A stretch of DNA of 64,000 nucleotides from Cladocopium goreaui (taxonomy: Eukaryota > Sar > Dinophyceae > Suessiales > Symbiodiniaceae): positions 32,590-96,589 of the forward strand of contig CAMXCT020002032.1 of NCBI GenBank assembly GCA_947184155.2, given 5' to 3'. The notes beneath the pieces were generated by a model, which was not told where the DNA came from, did not search any database, and worked only from the letters and a program-made list of their open reading frames with translations. The position numbers and the translations under genes are program-made. Below are positions 47,165 through 59,265 of this stretch, in pieces (position 1 is the first letter of the stretch; every line of letters starts with the position of its first letter).

Positions 47165-47760
47165 GCTACTGTGTATGAATTCTCTGGAACTTTCCACTCC
47201 TGCGTCATGCCACGCTATGTAAGTTCCCTGTAACTTTCCACTCATGCGTCATGCCACGTTACTGTAAGTTCTCTGGAACTTTCCACTCGTACCTCATGCT
47301 ACGTTACTGTAAGTTCTCTTGAATTTTCCACTCATACATCGTGCTAGGTTACTGTAAGTTCTCTGGAACTTTCCACTCATGCGTCCTGCCACGCTATGTA
47401 AGTTCTCTGGAACTTTCCACTCCTACGTCATGCCGCGTTACTGTAAGTTCTCTGGAACTTTCCACTCATGCGTCATGCCACGCTATTGTAAGTTCTCTGG
47501 AACTTTCCACTCATACGTCGTGCTATGTTACTGTAAGTTCTCTGGAACTTTCCACTCATGCGTCATGCCACGCTATCGTAAGTTCTCTGGAACCTTCCAT
47601 GCATACGTCATGCTACGTTACTGTAAGTTCTCTTGAACTTTCCGCTCATACGTCATGCTACGTTACCGTAAGTTCTTTGGAACTTTCCATGCATACGTCA
47701 TGCTACGCTACTGTAAGTTCTCTTGAACTTTCCACTCATGTGTCATGCTACGTTACACAA
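47165..47760. repeat. 45-bp minisatellite, about 13 units
   Basis: The unit core is TAAGTTCTCTGGAACTTTCC, followed by ACTCATGCGTCATGCCACGTTACTG. Some units lose one base, which breaks the 15-codon frame, so the 167-codon plus frame is not a good gene candidate. GGAACTTTCC-like dyads recur in each unit. Confidence 0.92.
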
Positions 47761-47859
47761 TATGTGTTCATGCGGTGCTGGCGTTGTACCTTAAACAATC
47801 CAGATCCGCAAAGGTTCTTGGAAGAACTCGAAGCGTTGCTGTGACCAACACAGGAATCA

Positions 47860-48125
47860 AAACATGTCAGGTTGAATATTTTGAGAATTCTCACAAACCC
47901 CAAAAATGGTAGTTTCGTCTAGGCGAAATGCTTGTTTTTGAAAATATGCACCAAAATAAGGGGTTAACGGCCTTAAAAACCACATCAAAACATGTCAGGT
48001 CGAATTAGTTTGGGAATTCTCAAAAACCTCAAACATGGTAGTTTCGTCTAGGCGAAATGCATGTTTTTGAAAATATGCACCAGAAAAACGAGGTTAACGG
48101 CCTTAAAAATCCCATCAAACAAAAT
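47860..48125. repeat. Tandem pair of about 125-bp units
   Basis: Two diverged copies share AAACATGTCAGGT, GTAGTTTCGTCTAGGCGAAA and AACGGCCTTAAAAA. GTTTCGTCTAGGCGAAA is itself a short dyad. Confidence 0.85.
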
Positions 48126-48183
48126 CCTATTGGCACCAGCACATCAAAAATCACCCATGATACACCGTTGATCACAAAAGACC

Positions 48184-48204
48184 CACGGCCTTCTAAAGGC
48201 CGTG
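48184..48204. repeat. Hairpin CACGGCCTT-CTA-AAGGCCGTG
   Basis: A 9-bp-arm perfect palindrome, almost the same as 47021-47043 apart from the loop. Together they bracket the minisatellite block and may be termini of a small non-autonomous element. Confidence 0.8.
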
Positions 48205-48337
48205 TTCCTAGTTACACACATATATATATATATTCATTTATATTTACGTATATGTATACATATACATCTAGATATACATGTATACACATACATATATATA
48301 TATATACACATGTATTTTACATACTATATACTCCCAG

Positions 48338-48464
48338 AATGAGCATCTGCTGGGCTTTCCCCACGCCCAGCTTTTGCCAGGTGTGGCCTTAGATTCTGCT
48401 GCCACGGTGCCGATGTCACAGGAACAGTCCATGGAGACGCTACTGATGTCGCTGGGCAAAATGG
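48338..48464 (+). CDS. Putative exon (ALDSAATVPMSQEQSMETLL)
   Basis: It lies between CTCCCAG and AAATGG|GTTGGT. The 127-bp frame reads EHLLGFPHAQLLPGVALDSA and goes on through ATVPMSQEQSMETLLMSLGK. Composition is clearly coding-like. It is probably part of a plus-strand gene shared with neighbouring exons. Confidence 0.5.
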
Positions 48465-48791
48465 GTTGGTAAAAATCCCAGGAAACCCAAGTAGAAAACG
48501 GATGAAAACAGATGAAAATGGGGATTACATGGGATTTAGTGGGAGTGAAAGTTAGTAAATGGAAAATAACATAGATTTGGAGTTTACCCAGCATGAATGT
48601 AGACAGTGTAACTCATTTTCCAGACGGAAAAACATGAACATGAATTTTCCACGTCTATGTTAGTTTACCCCAATGTATAAGTAGGGTAAGTAGGATGAGT
48701 CCAGTTGTAATTGGGGTGTTTTTATCCACTTACTAATTGGGATAGATCACCAGGTGGTCACATTTGTTTTTTTTTTCGAAGGTGGGCCCAG

Positions 48792-48836
48792 GTGGGCGAC
48801 TACTGCGAAGGTGCCTTCTCGCCTCAGTGTGCGAAG
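48792..48836 (+). CDS. Putative exon (VGDYCEGAFSPQCAK)
   Basis: Fifteen codons between GGCCCAG and GCGAAG|GTTCG. The upstream ORF context (RRWAQVGDYC) is also open, so the 5' edge is uncertain. Confidence 0.35.
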
Positions 48837-50459
48837 GTTCGTTTTTGGTGCGACGTCTCGTGGCGCTTCAAAGACTTGGCAGGCCCAGTATTGGGTGAAC
48901 TTGGAGGATGTTTTGAAAGGCTGAAACGGTTATTTGGTGAGACTGCATTTATTTTCGGATGTGGCGCCTGGTGCTTGTGTGGCATGGGCAGTGCTTCGGA
49001 TGCTTCGGCTTTGATTTTTCGTGGCAGGCGCAATACTTGACCTTATGTAAAATAAAAAACCGGATAACACATGTTTTATTTCATTTTGAGCTGTCATTTT
49101 GTCATTTCCCATGGTGTGCAGAGTCTGTGGTGAATTTGCACCACACCACATGTTTTTGGCGCTAATTCACCAAATTTTGTTCTTTCTCATGGCGAGAAAC
49201 GTTTTCATCAGCCGTAAACGATTGAATGATGTCAAACGTATGGTTTAGTGTAATTTAGTAGAGTTACAGATTCCTGGACCCCCTGCTGGAGGGAAGGTGA
49301 CACTCTTCCCAAAGATCCCCCAAAAAAATCGGAATGAGCGCCTCTCACTTTTGATCTTGTCAATAGACAAGGCACAATTCCGTGGATCAAAATTCATCCT
49401 TTCTGATATTGAATACGATCCAATAGGAGATCAAACATGAATATATCCAAAACATTCCACCAGGGGTTTCGGGGGTCTACTTGGTGATTTCTTAAACTGA
49501 ATCCCCAAGTCAAAAAGTGGGCTTCAATACTAAGTCATGGTCATGACGACTGGATGATAACTGGGGGTAACCCTCATGACTTAGGACACCTCCATGACTT
49601 AGGGTAGCTGCCAAGGCCCGGAAGTCACCAAGGCATCTTTGAGGACGAATCATCACAGTTACCGGCAGAAGTTGGGATTTAGTGGGTTCCGGAAAGCTGG
49701 GCGCCAAGTTGGTGTGTGATGGACACTGAAAAGATCCACTTGAACATTTCTATGCATGCCATGCTTAGGCTTCCTTTTATTGGGCGGATAGGGCCACAAT
49801 TTTCTTGTGATTTGCGAATGGTGAGGGGCAGATATCTATTGACAACCACAGCATCCTAGTCGAATTGGCCAGTGGGTTTGAGGGATAGTCTCTGATCATG
49901 GAACATGGTGCATTTGCACGCAGGATCAATTTACCCCAAAATGGGAATTGCCTGGTTCGATTACAAGGTAGGGCACAGTGACACTGACATGGTGTACGAT
50001 GTATTGTTCAGTCGACAGGGAATGGATGGCTGGTCCGAGCATGATCAGATTCTAAAAATTCTTATCAACCCATCTATCAACCCAACAACCCATCACGACG
50101 GGCCATGGGACCAGCAAACACAGCACCGGAGCCCGGAGTGACACGCCATGTGCAGCTGTAGCAGCTTTCTTCGTGGCTTGCAGCTGCTGAAAGGAGGGAT
50201 TTGACTGGTGCAGTCACATTTTCTCTAACTTTATTATATTAGTGTAACATATGCATATATATATATATATACGTACATATACACTGCACATGAAGAACTG
50301 TTGGTGCGTTTTGATGTTCGAAAAATTGGTTTGAGTCCATTGTTCGCTTTACTGCCTCTGAGGGACTTTTAAGGCACCGACCTTAGATGACCAATATGCT
50401 ACATCAAATAGATGTCTACAGTACCTAGATTTTTTTCGGCATTGGTATCCTTCAACCAG
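48837..50459. other. Spacer, no supported gene
   Basis: 48960-50150 holds unique, moderately AT-rich DNA with short frames only. 50245-50285 is a TATATA tract. Confidence 0.4.
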
Positions 50460-50592
50460 TGTTTGCTTGTTCTGCTTCGGCAGCAGTTGACTCCTGTCCC
50501 AGGAAGTATTCTGGGAGACGAGGAAGACGAGGCACCCGCTTCAAGACACAAGAAGTTGACTTGCACAAGTGATTCAGTCTGCATCCCGCAAG
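50460..50592 (+). CDS. Putative exon (PVPGSILGDEEDEAPASRHK)
   Basis: It lies between TTCAACCAG and CCGCAAG|GTTTTT. The 133-bp frame reads CLLVLLRQQLTPVPGSILGD and then EEDEAPASRHKKLTCTSDSV. The acidic/basic pattern and clean splice signals support it. Confidence 0.5.
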
Positions 50593-50639
50593 GTTTTTCA
50601 TTGCAGGTGGGCTACTGTAGTGAGCCTCCATATGTATGC

Positions 50640-50800
50640 ATACATATATATATATATTGTATACATATGTATGTATAATCATATAGATATATATAGTATA
50701 CATAATTGTTTTTGATTCAATAGATTATTTTGTATATATATATGACATACATTTATAGCTATATATATATATATGTATGTACGCATATTATGTAGACTCA
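50640..50800. repeat. TATATA microsatellite patches
   Basis: ATATATATAC and TATGTATG runs, non-coding. Confidence 0.85.
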
Positions 50801-51352
50801 TGCAGTATCTATGTATCATGTTGGCCTAGTTGAAAATTGTCCTGTCACCGCGAGGCACCACAGGTTTACGGAGATCGATATGCCGATGCCTTGGTTGTGG
50901 ACCAGTTAGGCGATTTTTATGGATTTTTCGTTGGATATGGTAAAATGATGGGTATCATAGTTGGTATATAGTTATTGGAAAACCGGGGATACGTTCTTCT
51001 TTATGGGGATACAAACTAGCAATTGATTCTTGGGTCTGAAAGCGGGATGTACCCTCAATTTGTGTTCATTAAGATATGGAGAACATGGTGATGAATAATC
51101 AAATGTTGGGTACCCTATTTAAACAAGGCCATATTGGGGATCCGATTGAACATCAGCAATTATATCCGGGGATTCCCACATTGCCGTTTGCAAAACCTGA
51201 TATTTGACTGCTAATACTTTCATAAGCTTGTTCCCTCTGACAAATGTAACAAACATGATATGACACCCCGGGCACAGTTTTTTTTAAACCTGAGATGGAG
51301 CGGCCTAGTAGATTGGAACTTATATCGGCAAATCTCTGTGCCATTTCTACAG

Positions 51353-51412
51353 CTGTCGCATAGATCCTGTGGATGTGTGCGGGCAAAGAGGAAGATTCTT
51401 GCATCAGAAACT
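51353..51412 (+). CDS. Putative exon (LSHRSCGCVRAKRKILASET)
   Basis: Twenty codons between a pyrimidine-rich TTTCTACAG acceptor and a strong ACT|GTGAGC donor. The frame is open further 5', so the exon may be longer. Confidence 0.4.
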
Positions 51413-51981
51413 GTGAGCGCACTGCAGAAAAAAATAATATGGGGAAGGGTCAAAACCTACTATTACCATATTTTTTGGGAATAAACATTCAGTCACCAGC
51501 TATGACTGAAGGTACCATGCGAATTTCCCCCCAATTTTGACTCATCAAATGACGACGCAGCCAGGCCGCGACGAGTTAATTCCTATAGTTGGATGTAGCC
51601 ACCATAAATCCAACAGCTATTTAGACATTCTAAAACCAATAAATCCAACAGTGATTGAAAATTATAAACCAACAGAAACCGATGGAACTTGCTAGACTGC
51701 CATGGCGATGGGTGTGTAGAATGGGAGCACGAACTTGATGCAGCAAGGCTGCTGTTTGGTGCATCTCGGAATGCTTTTCAGGGGTGGTCCCCAGAGTTAT
51801 GGGGGACACATTTATGGGTCAGTTTTTCATAGGGAAAATGCTGATAAACCTTGAAAAAAGGGATAGCCCATTTTTCAGACACTCCCATGTAAGTTGGCTG
51901 TGTAACCCGCAGTAACGAGTTTGATATGATACCAGAAACCCAACTGTTAACCTAGTGAAATAACCAACTTGGGACCACACC

Positions 51982-52692
51982 TTGGCTGTAGCCTGTTCGC
52001 AGCCACCAGGTATGTTTGCTTGGCCCTCTAACCGATGCTCGGTGAGAGTGGTAGTGCTTGTTGCGATCCTGGTGGCCATCAACTTTTTTCCGTTTGTTCG
52101 GCCAGGTTTTAGCTTGACCAAACTAGTCTTGAGCGTCGGGGAGACCAACATTTCTGGTGTCAGCTCCCTGACTCCGATTGACCCAACAATCGACCCGACC
52201 ATCAATCCGACACGACTTGAGATTGGCTTCTTGACCGTCACAAGCACAGAGTCACCCAACTTTCTGGCGCGCTCGTTTGAGGCCATTTTTTATCAAAGTT
52301 CCGAAGGTGTCAGTAGCTCAACACTGGGAGACACCACTCTCCGATCGGATCCCACAGTCTCCTTTGGTACTCCCAAGGTTGACAGCGGGAGTGAGCAGGC
52401 CACGAATCCAGGGCTTGCAACAGCAACCGAGGGTCCAGATTCCGACGAGGAGCCAGATTCCAATGAGGAGCCGGAGGAGCCGGAGGAGCCGGAGGAGCCG
52501 GAGCGGCCGGCTGCTGTAAGCGGATGGAGCGCCGTGGGCCCAGCAGCCAAGTATCATCAGTTGGGCTTCACCCCGCCTCAGCCAAACTTCGTCAAGAACC
52601 CGTGGCCGGTGAATGTGGCGATTAGGAACTCTTGTTGCTACAGTGGGATCAGATGCCAAAAAGCTGCACCGAGGTATAGTATCTGGGTTTGA
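51982..52692 (+). CDS. Putative single-pass membrane protein
   Basis: The frame of 236 codons begins MAVACSQPPGMFAWPSNRCS. A hydrophobic segment at about residues 22-37 (VRVVVLVAILVAINFF) could be a signal anchor. It continues with an outer-face-like region containing a short repeat (PTIDPTINPT), then an acidic EEPEEPEEPEEPE tract at about residues 163-177. The frame closes at 52692, but RCQKAAPR followed by GTATAGTATC suggests it may splice at about 52672. No catalytic motif is visible. The region is GC-richer than its surroundings, which supports coding. Whether it is joined to the exons at 44-51 kb is unknown. Confidence 0.5.
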   Translation: MAVACSQPPGMFAWPSNRCSVRVVVLVAILVAINFFPFVRPGFSLTKLVLSVGETNISGVSSLTPIDPTIDPTINPTRLEIGFLTVTSTESPNFLARSFEAIFYQSSEGVSSSTLGDTTLRSDPTVSFGTPKVDSGSEQATNPGLATATEGPDSDEEPDSNEEPEEPEEPEEPERPAAVSGWSAVGPAAKYHQLGFTPPQPNFVKNPWPVNVAIRNSCCYSGIRCQKAAPRYSIWV

Positions 52693-52778
52693 GCTAAGTC
52701 TGCCTCAGCATTTTCGGGTGGAAGCTGTTCCAAAAGTGCTGATTGGGATGATTATTACTTTTCCCAAAAGCATCTCCG

Positions 52779-52802
52779 ATGCTTGGGTTCTCGTTTAGTT
52801 GG
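52779..52802 (+). repeat. Left arm of 24-bp inverted repeat
   Basis: ATGCTTGGGTTCTCGTTTAG plus four bases matches the reverse complement of 55805-55828 at about 22 of 24 positions. The two arms enclose the 77-bp array and the following degenerate units. Confidence 0.75.
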
Positions 52803-55345
52803 ATTTGACGAGAGGGTGGACGGAGGGGAAACCGTGGGAAATAGCTTGGGGAGAGCTGCGTTGGAAGGGAACGGATGGAAGCGACGATTGGGTGGACGGA
52901 GGGGAAACCGTGGGAAATAGCATGGGGAGAGTTCTGTGGGGAAGGATCGAGATGGAAGCGACGAGAGGGTGGACGGAAAGGAAACCGTGGGAAATAGCTT
53001 GGGGAGAGCTCCGGTGGGAAGGAGCGATACGGGAGTGACGACAGGGTGGACAGAAGGGAAACCGTGGGAAATAGCTTTGGGAGAGCTCCGGTGGGAAGGA
53101 GTGATACGGGAGTGACGACAGGGTGGACGGAAGGGAAACCGTGGGAAATAGCTTGGGAAGAGCTCCGGTGGGAAGGAGCGATGCGGGAATGATGTGTGGG
53201 AAATAGCTTGGGGAGAGCTCCGGTGGGAAGGAGCGATACGGGAATGACGACAGGGTGGACGGAAGGGAAACCGTGGGAAATAGCTTGGGGAGAGCTCCGG
53301 TGGGAAGGAGCGATGTGGGAATGATGACAGTGTGGACGGAAGGGAGGCCGTGGGAAATAGCTTGGGGAGAGCTCCGGTGGGAAGGAGCGATACGGGAATG
53401 ACATAAGGTGGACGGAAGGGAAGCCGTATAGGAAATAGCTTGGGGAGAGCTCCGGTGGGAAGGAGCGATACGGGAGTGACGACAGGGTGGACAGAAGGGA
53501 AACCGTGGGAAATAGCTTGGGGAGAGCTCCGGTGGGAAGGAGCGATACGGGATTCGGGAGTGACCACCCTGACACGCCGTGGGAAATAGGTGGGGGAGTC
53601 CGGCGGGAAGGAGCGATGTGGGAATGACGACAGGGTGGACGGAAGGGAAACCGTGGGAAATAGCTTTGGGAGTGCTCCGGTGCGAAGGAGCGAGACGGGA
53701 GTGACGACAGGGTGGACGGAAGGGAAACCGTGGGAAATAGCTTGGGGAGAGCTCCGGTGGGAAGGAGCGATACGGGAATGACGACAAAGTGGACGGAAGA
53801 GAAACCGTGGGAAATAGCTTGGGGACAGGAATGACGACAGGGTGGACGGAAGGGAAACCGTGGGAAATAGCTTGGGAAGAGCTCCGGTGGGAAGGAGCGA
53901 CACGGGAGCGACAACAAGGTGGACGGAAGGGGAAGCCGTATAGGAAATAGCTTGGGGAGAGCTCCGTTGGGAAGGAGCGATACGGGAGTGATGAGAGGGT
54001 GGACGGAAGGGAAACCGTGTGAATTGGGGAGAGCTCCGGTGGGAAGGAGCGATACGGGAGTGACGACAGGGTGGACGGAAGGGAAACCGTGGGAAATAGC
54101 TTGGGGAGAGTTCCGGTGGGAAGGAGCTATACGGGAGTGGAGTCAGGGTGGACGGCAAGGAAATCTGGGAAATAGCTTGGGGAGAGCTCCGGTGGGAAGG
54201 AGCGATACCGGAATGACGACAGGGTGGGTGGAAGGGAAGCCGTGGGAAATAGCTTGGGAAGAGCTCCGGTGAGAAGGAGCGATGCGGGAATGATGACAGT
54301 GTGGACGGAAGGGACGCTGTGGGAAATAGCTTGGGGAGAGCTCCGGTGGGAAGGAGCGATACGGGAGTGACGACAGGGTAGACGGAAGGGAAACCGTGGG
54401 AAATAGCTTGGGAAGAGTTCCGGTGGGAAGGAGCGATGCGGGAATGATGACAGTGTGGACGGAAGGGACTCCGTTGGAAATATAGCTTGGGGAGAGCTCC
54501 GGTGGGAAGGAGCGATACGGGAATGACGACAGGGTGGACGGAGGGGAAACCGTGGGAAAGAGCTTGGGGAGAGCTCCGGTGGGAAGGAGCGTGCGGGAGT
54601 GACGACAGGGTGGACGGAAGGGACACCGTTTTTTAGAGGTTGGGGAGAGCTCCAGTGGGAAGGAGCGAGACAGGAATGACGACACGGAGGACGGAAGGGA
54701 CGCTGTGGGAAATAGGTGGGGGAGTCCGGCGGGAAGGAGCGATACGGGAGTGACGACAGGGTGGACGGAACGGAAACCGTGGGAAATAGCTTGGGGAGAG
54801 CTCCGGTGGGAAGGAGCGATACGGGAATGACGACAGGGTGGACGGAAGAGAAACCGTGGGAAAGAGCTTGGGAAGAGCTCCGGTGGGAAGGAGCGATGCG
54901 GGAATGATGACAGTGTGGACGGAAGGGACGCTGTGGGAAATAGCTTGGGGAGAGCTCCGGTGGGAAGGAGCGATACGGGAATGACGACAGGGTGGACGGA
55001 AGGGAAACCGTGGGAAATAGCTTGGGGAGAGCTCCGGTGGGAAGGAGCGATACGGGAGCGACAACAGGGTGGACGGAAGGGAAGCCGTATAGGAAATAGC
55101 TTGGGGAGAGCTCCGTTGGGAAGGGGCGATACGGAAGCAACGAAAGGGTGGACGGAAAGGAAACCGTGGCAAATAGCTTGGGGAGAGGTCCGAGGCGAAC
55201 GACCGACATGAAAGCGACGAGAGGGTGGACGGAACGGAAATTGTGGGAAGTAGCTTGGGGAGAGCTCCGACGACAGGGTGGACGGACGGGAAACCGTGGG
55301 AAATAGCTTGGGGAGAGCTCCGTTGGGAAGAAGCGACGTACTGAG
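52803..55345. repeat. 77-bp minisatellite, about 33 units
   Basis: The unit begins GGGTGGACGGAAGGGAAACC and continues through GTGGGAAATAGCTTGGGGAG, AGCTCCGGTGGGAAGGAGCG and ATACGGGAGTGACGACA. Adjacent unit starts at 53044 and 53121 give the period. Because 77 is not a multiple of three, all three minus frames read through alternately. The frames of 400-620 codons there (SYFPRFPFRPPCRHS) are therefore not genes. Confidence 0.95.
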
Positions 55346-55720
55346 AAGCAGAGCTGTCGGCACGGGTTTTCAGGACTAATTTCATCAATGGGATTGTCCC
55401 GAAAAACTGTACGCCCAAGACTTTTCAAGTGGTTTGCAAACGTTGGGCGATGTGACATGCATAGCTTCACTGGCAGGGAGAGGACAAACTTCATCAATAC
55501 GATTGTTGCGAAAAACTGTGCGCCCAAGAGCTGCCAAAGTTTCCAAACCCTGTGCCATGGGGCATGCATAGCTTCGTTGGCATGAGGCTAAAGGAGCAGA
55601 GCTGTTGGCAAGCATTTTTCAGGACAAATTCCATCAACGCGATTGTCCCCAAAAAAGTGTGCCAAAGACTTGTCAAACGGTGTCTAAACGCTGGGCAAAG
55701 GGACATGCCGGACATGCACG
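55346..55720. repeat. Three degenerate units of about 120-130 bp
   Basis: Each unit has GAGCTGT(C/T)GGCA, TTTTCAGGAC, TTCATCAA..GATTGT, AAAACTGTGCGCC and CATGCATAGCTTC in order, at about 55349, 55475 and 55593. They grade from the 77-bp array into the next array. Confidence 0.7.
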
Positions 55721-55804
55721 GGAAAATTTCTTTGCTGGAGGAGTTTTCATTTTGCTCGGCGTTCTGTCCGTCGATGCTTGGTTTTTGCTCCCTTTGCAGC
55801 GAAG

Positions 55805-55828
55805 CAAACTAAACGATAACCCAAGCAT
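55805..55828 (-). repeat. Right arm of 24-bp inverted repeat
   Basis: Pairs with 52779-52802. It is followed at 55858-55925 by a fused piece of the 77-bp unit (GGGGAAATAGCTTGGGAAGA) and the GAGCTGTTGGCACGGGTTTT start of the degenerate unit. Confidence 0.7.
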
Positions 55829-55927
55829 AGGATATGCATCAGCGTGAACGGACAGATGGGGAAATAGCTTGGGAAGAGCTCTGCTTGGAGGGAGCGGCAC
55901 TGAAAATGCGGAGCTGTTGGCACGGGT

Positions 55928-58545
55928 TTTACACAGAGCAGCTTTTACACAGAGGAGCTTTACACAGAGGAGCTTTACACGGCGGATCTTTTACACAGGG
56001 AAGCTTGTACACAGGGAGGGCTTTACACACAGAATCTTTTACACAGGAAAGGTTTTACACACAAAAGCTTTTACACAGAGAAGTCTTTTTACAGAGTAGT
56101 CTTGACACAGAGAAGCTTGCACTTACAGAGGCTTTTGCACAGAGAAGCCTTTTACACAGAGCAGCTTTTTCACAGAGGAGCTTTTTCACGGAAAAGCTTG
56201 TACACACAGACGCTTTTACACAAAGAAACTTTTACGCAGAGCAGCTTTTACACACAGAAACGTTTACACACAGAGGAGCTTTACACGCAGAAGCTTTTAA
56301 ACACAGAAGCTTTTACACGGGAAAGCCTTGACACAGAGAAGCTCTTACGCACAAGTTTTTACACAAGAGGGGTTGCACAGAAACTTTTACGCACAGAAGC
56401 TTTCACACACAGACGCGTTTACACAGGAGTGTTTACACACGGGTGCGTTTACACACAGAAGCCTCCACGCACAGAAGCTTTTACGCAGAGTGGCTTTTAC
56501 ACAGAGAAGTCTTTACACAGAGGAGCTTTGACACAGAGAAATCCTTCTTACACAGAGGAAATTTACACACAGAAACTTTTACACACAGACGTGTTTACAC
56601 ACAGGAAGTTTTACACACAGAAGCGTTTACGGCGCACTGAAACTTTTACACACAGAAGCTTTTACATAAAAAAGCCTTTACACAGAGAAGATTTTACACA
56701 CACAGAGGCTTTTGCACAAGGAAACTTTTACACAGGAAAGCTTTTACACACAGAAACTTTCACACACACAAGCTTTTTACACCGAGAAGTCTTACACAGA
56801 GGAGCTTTTACGCACAAACGGGTTTGCACAGATAAGTCTTTACACAGAGGAGTTTTTGCACACTAAGTTTTTACACACAAAAAACGTTTACGCACAGAGA
56901 AGCTCTTACACACAGAAGCTTTTACACTCAGAAGTTTTTACACCAAAAAGCCTTTACACAGAAACTTTTACACAGAAACTTTGACACACAAACGCGTTTA
57001 CACAGAGGAGCCTTGACACAAGGACGCGTTTACACACCGAAGCCTTTACGCACAGAAGCCTCTTTGCACAGAGTAGCTTTTACACAGAGAAATCTTTACA
57101 CAGAGAAGTCTTGACACAGAGAAGCCTGTACACACAAAGGCTTTTACAGAGAGAAGCCTTTTATACAGAGAAGTCTTGACACAGAGGAGCACACAGAAGC
57201 TTTTAGACACAGACACGTTTACACACAGAAGGTTTTAAAAATAGAGGCTCTTTCGGCGCACAGAAACTTTTCCACAGAGCAGCTTGTACACACAGAAGCG
57301 TTTACACAAAAACGCATTTACACAGAGAAGTTCTTGCACACAGGAGCTTTTGCACAAGGAAACTTTGACACACAGAAGCTTTTTACAACAAGGCTTACAC
57401 AGAGGAGCTTTTACACACAGACGCTTTTACACAGAGAAGCCTTTGCACATTTGAACTTTTACACACACAGAAGCCTTTTACGCACAAAACCATTTACACA
57501 AAGTAGCTTTTATCCAGAGAAGTCTTAGACAGAGAAGCTTTTACGCACAGACGCGTTTACACAGAGAAGTCTTTTCACAGAGGAGCCCTTACACACAGAC
57601 GCGTTTACAGCTTTTACGCACAAACGCGTTTACACAGAGAAGGGAGCTTTTGCACACAGAATCTTGTACACACAGACGTGTTCACACACAGAAGGTTTTA
57701 CAAACAGACAACTTTACGGCGCACAGAGCTTTTACATAGAGTAGTTTTTACGCAGCGAAGCTTGTACACACAGGGGACCTTTTATACACAGAAGCTTTTA
57801 CACAAATATTTGTTTTATACACAAGCTTTTACACACAGAAACTTTTACACACAGAAGCTTTTACACACAGAAGCTTTTACACAAAAAAAGCCTTTACACA
57901 GAGGAGCTTTTACACACAGGCGGGTTTACACAGAGGAGTCTTTACATACGGAGGCGTTTACACAGGGAAGCTTTTCCACACAGAAGCTTCTGCACAGAGA
58001 AGCTTGCACTCACACAGGCTCTTACACAGAGAAGCCTTTTATACGGAGCAGCTTTTACACAGAGTAGCTTTTACACAGAGAAGCCTTTTACACAGAGCAG
58101 CTTTTTCACAGAGGAGCTTTTACACAGAGGAACTTTTACACAAAGAAGCTTGTACATTCAGAGGCTTTGACACCGAGAAGTCTTTTACACAGAGAAGCTT
58201 TTACACACAGAAGCTTTTACACGAAAAAAACCTTAACACAGAGGAGCCTTTACACACAGAAGCTGGTACGCAAAGAAACTTTCACAATCAGAAACTTTTA
58301 TACACAGAGGGTGTTTTACACAGAAGCTTTTACACACAGAACAGAAGCTTTTACACAAAATAACCTTTACACAGAAGTGTTTACCCACAGAAGCTTTTAC
58401 ATACAGACGCTTTCACACATGAGTTTTTTTCACGATACTTTCACAGAGAGGAACTTTTACACAAAGAAACTTGTACGCACAGACGTGTCTACACACAGTA
58501 GTTTTTACGCATAGAAACTTTTGTACAGAGAAGTCTTTACCCATC
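55928..58545. repeat. TTTTACACAGAGAAGC minisatellite, over 150 units
   Basis: Irregular 15-19-bp units of the form CTTTTACACACAGAAG. A single-base slip every few units opens all plus frames in turn (FTQRSFYTEKLLHTEAF). None is a gene. Related direct repeats lie on both sides: about 55757-55830 and 58650-58725 share GTTCTGTCCGTC, GCTCCCT and GCGAAGCAAA. Confidence 0.95.
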
Positions 58546-59265
58546 TTTCATCATGTCTCATTTTTCATGATCATTCACCATCTGTCATCTTGATATCTTC
58601 GTTTTCATGCTCTTTTGGTCAACTCCCTCCGTCGTTTAGTTTTCATTTCGCACGGTGTTCTGTCCGTCCACGCTTTGTCCCCGCTCCCTCTGTGGCGAAG
58701 CAAATCAAGCGAGGACCCAGGAATAAATAGCGACTAGAAAAATGGGATAGAGTTAATTACATTAGCAAAAATAGCGACTAGAAGAATGTAGACGTAGCTG
58801 ACACAGCATGCTGTGGTAAATTGTGGCCCCTGATGCCATCAGTGCAGACGATGTTTCAGTAAAGATCTTACGTCGATTTCGTGCAGAGCACAGCTGCCCA
58901 CACCACAAGAGTTTTTTAAAAAAGGCGTGCTGTGTGCGGTCTTGCTTTTGGGTTCTCTGGCCCAACTTGTTTAAGATAGACCACACACGGCACTTCACGT
59001 GGGGTCCCTCACTGACACATCCTAGTTCCAGTGGGGGGATGATGAACTTTGCGCGTTTCCTTACCATTATTTCATACTTCCTTCCGTGGCAAAACCTCGG
59101 GTGATGGAAGAGTCTTGCTGACCAGACGTCTTTCTGTATCTGGGAAGGAAGTGGCTTTCCAGTCTTGAGAGGTCGCGTGAGTTCATTTTGAGCCCGCCTT
59201 AGGCATCTATGTCAGTTCGAATGGCGATCGCATTTACGCACCGCTGATTTCTACGGCTGTGGCAG
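58546..59265. other. Spacer before glycosyltransferase-like gene
   Basis: A 93-codon plus frame (58823-59101) may contain an upstream exon of the next gene, as it ends in a hydrophobic NFARFLTIISYFLPW stretch, but the splice link is not evident. Confidence 0.35.

Noticed and set aside
47341-47844. 167-codon repeat protein (SSLELSTHASCHAI)
   Set aside because: Some 45-bp units have single-base losses, so the frame is not kept over the array, and there is no start or splice context.
52694-55569. Minus-strand frames of 400-620 codons reading SYFPRFPFRPPCRHS
   Set aside because: They are produced by a 77-bp repeat without stop codons; because 77 is not divisible by three, all three frames read the same phrases in turn.
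55834-58514. Many plus-strand frames rich in FTQRSFYTEKLL
   Set aside because: They come from the irregular TTTTACACAGAAG minisatellite and shift frame every few units.
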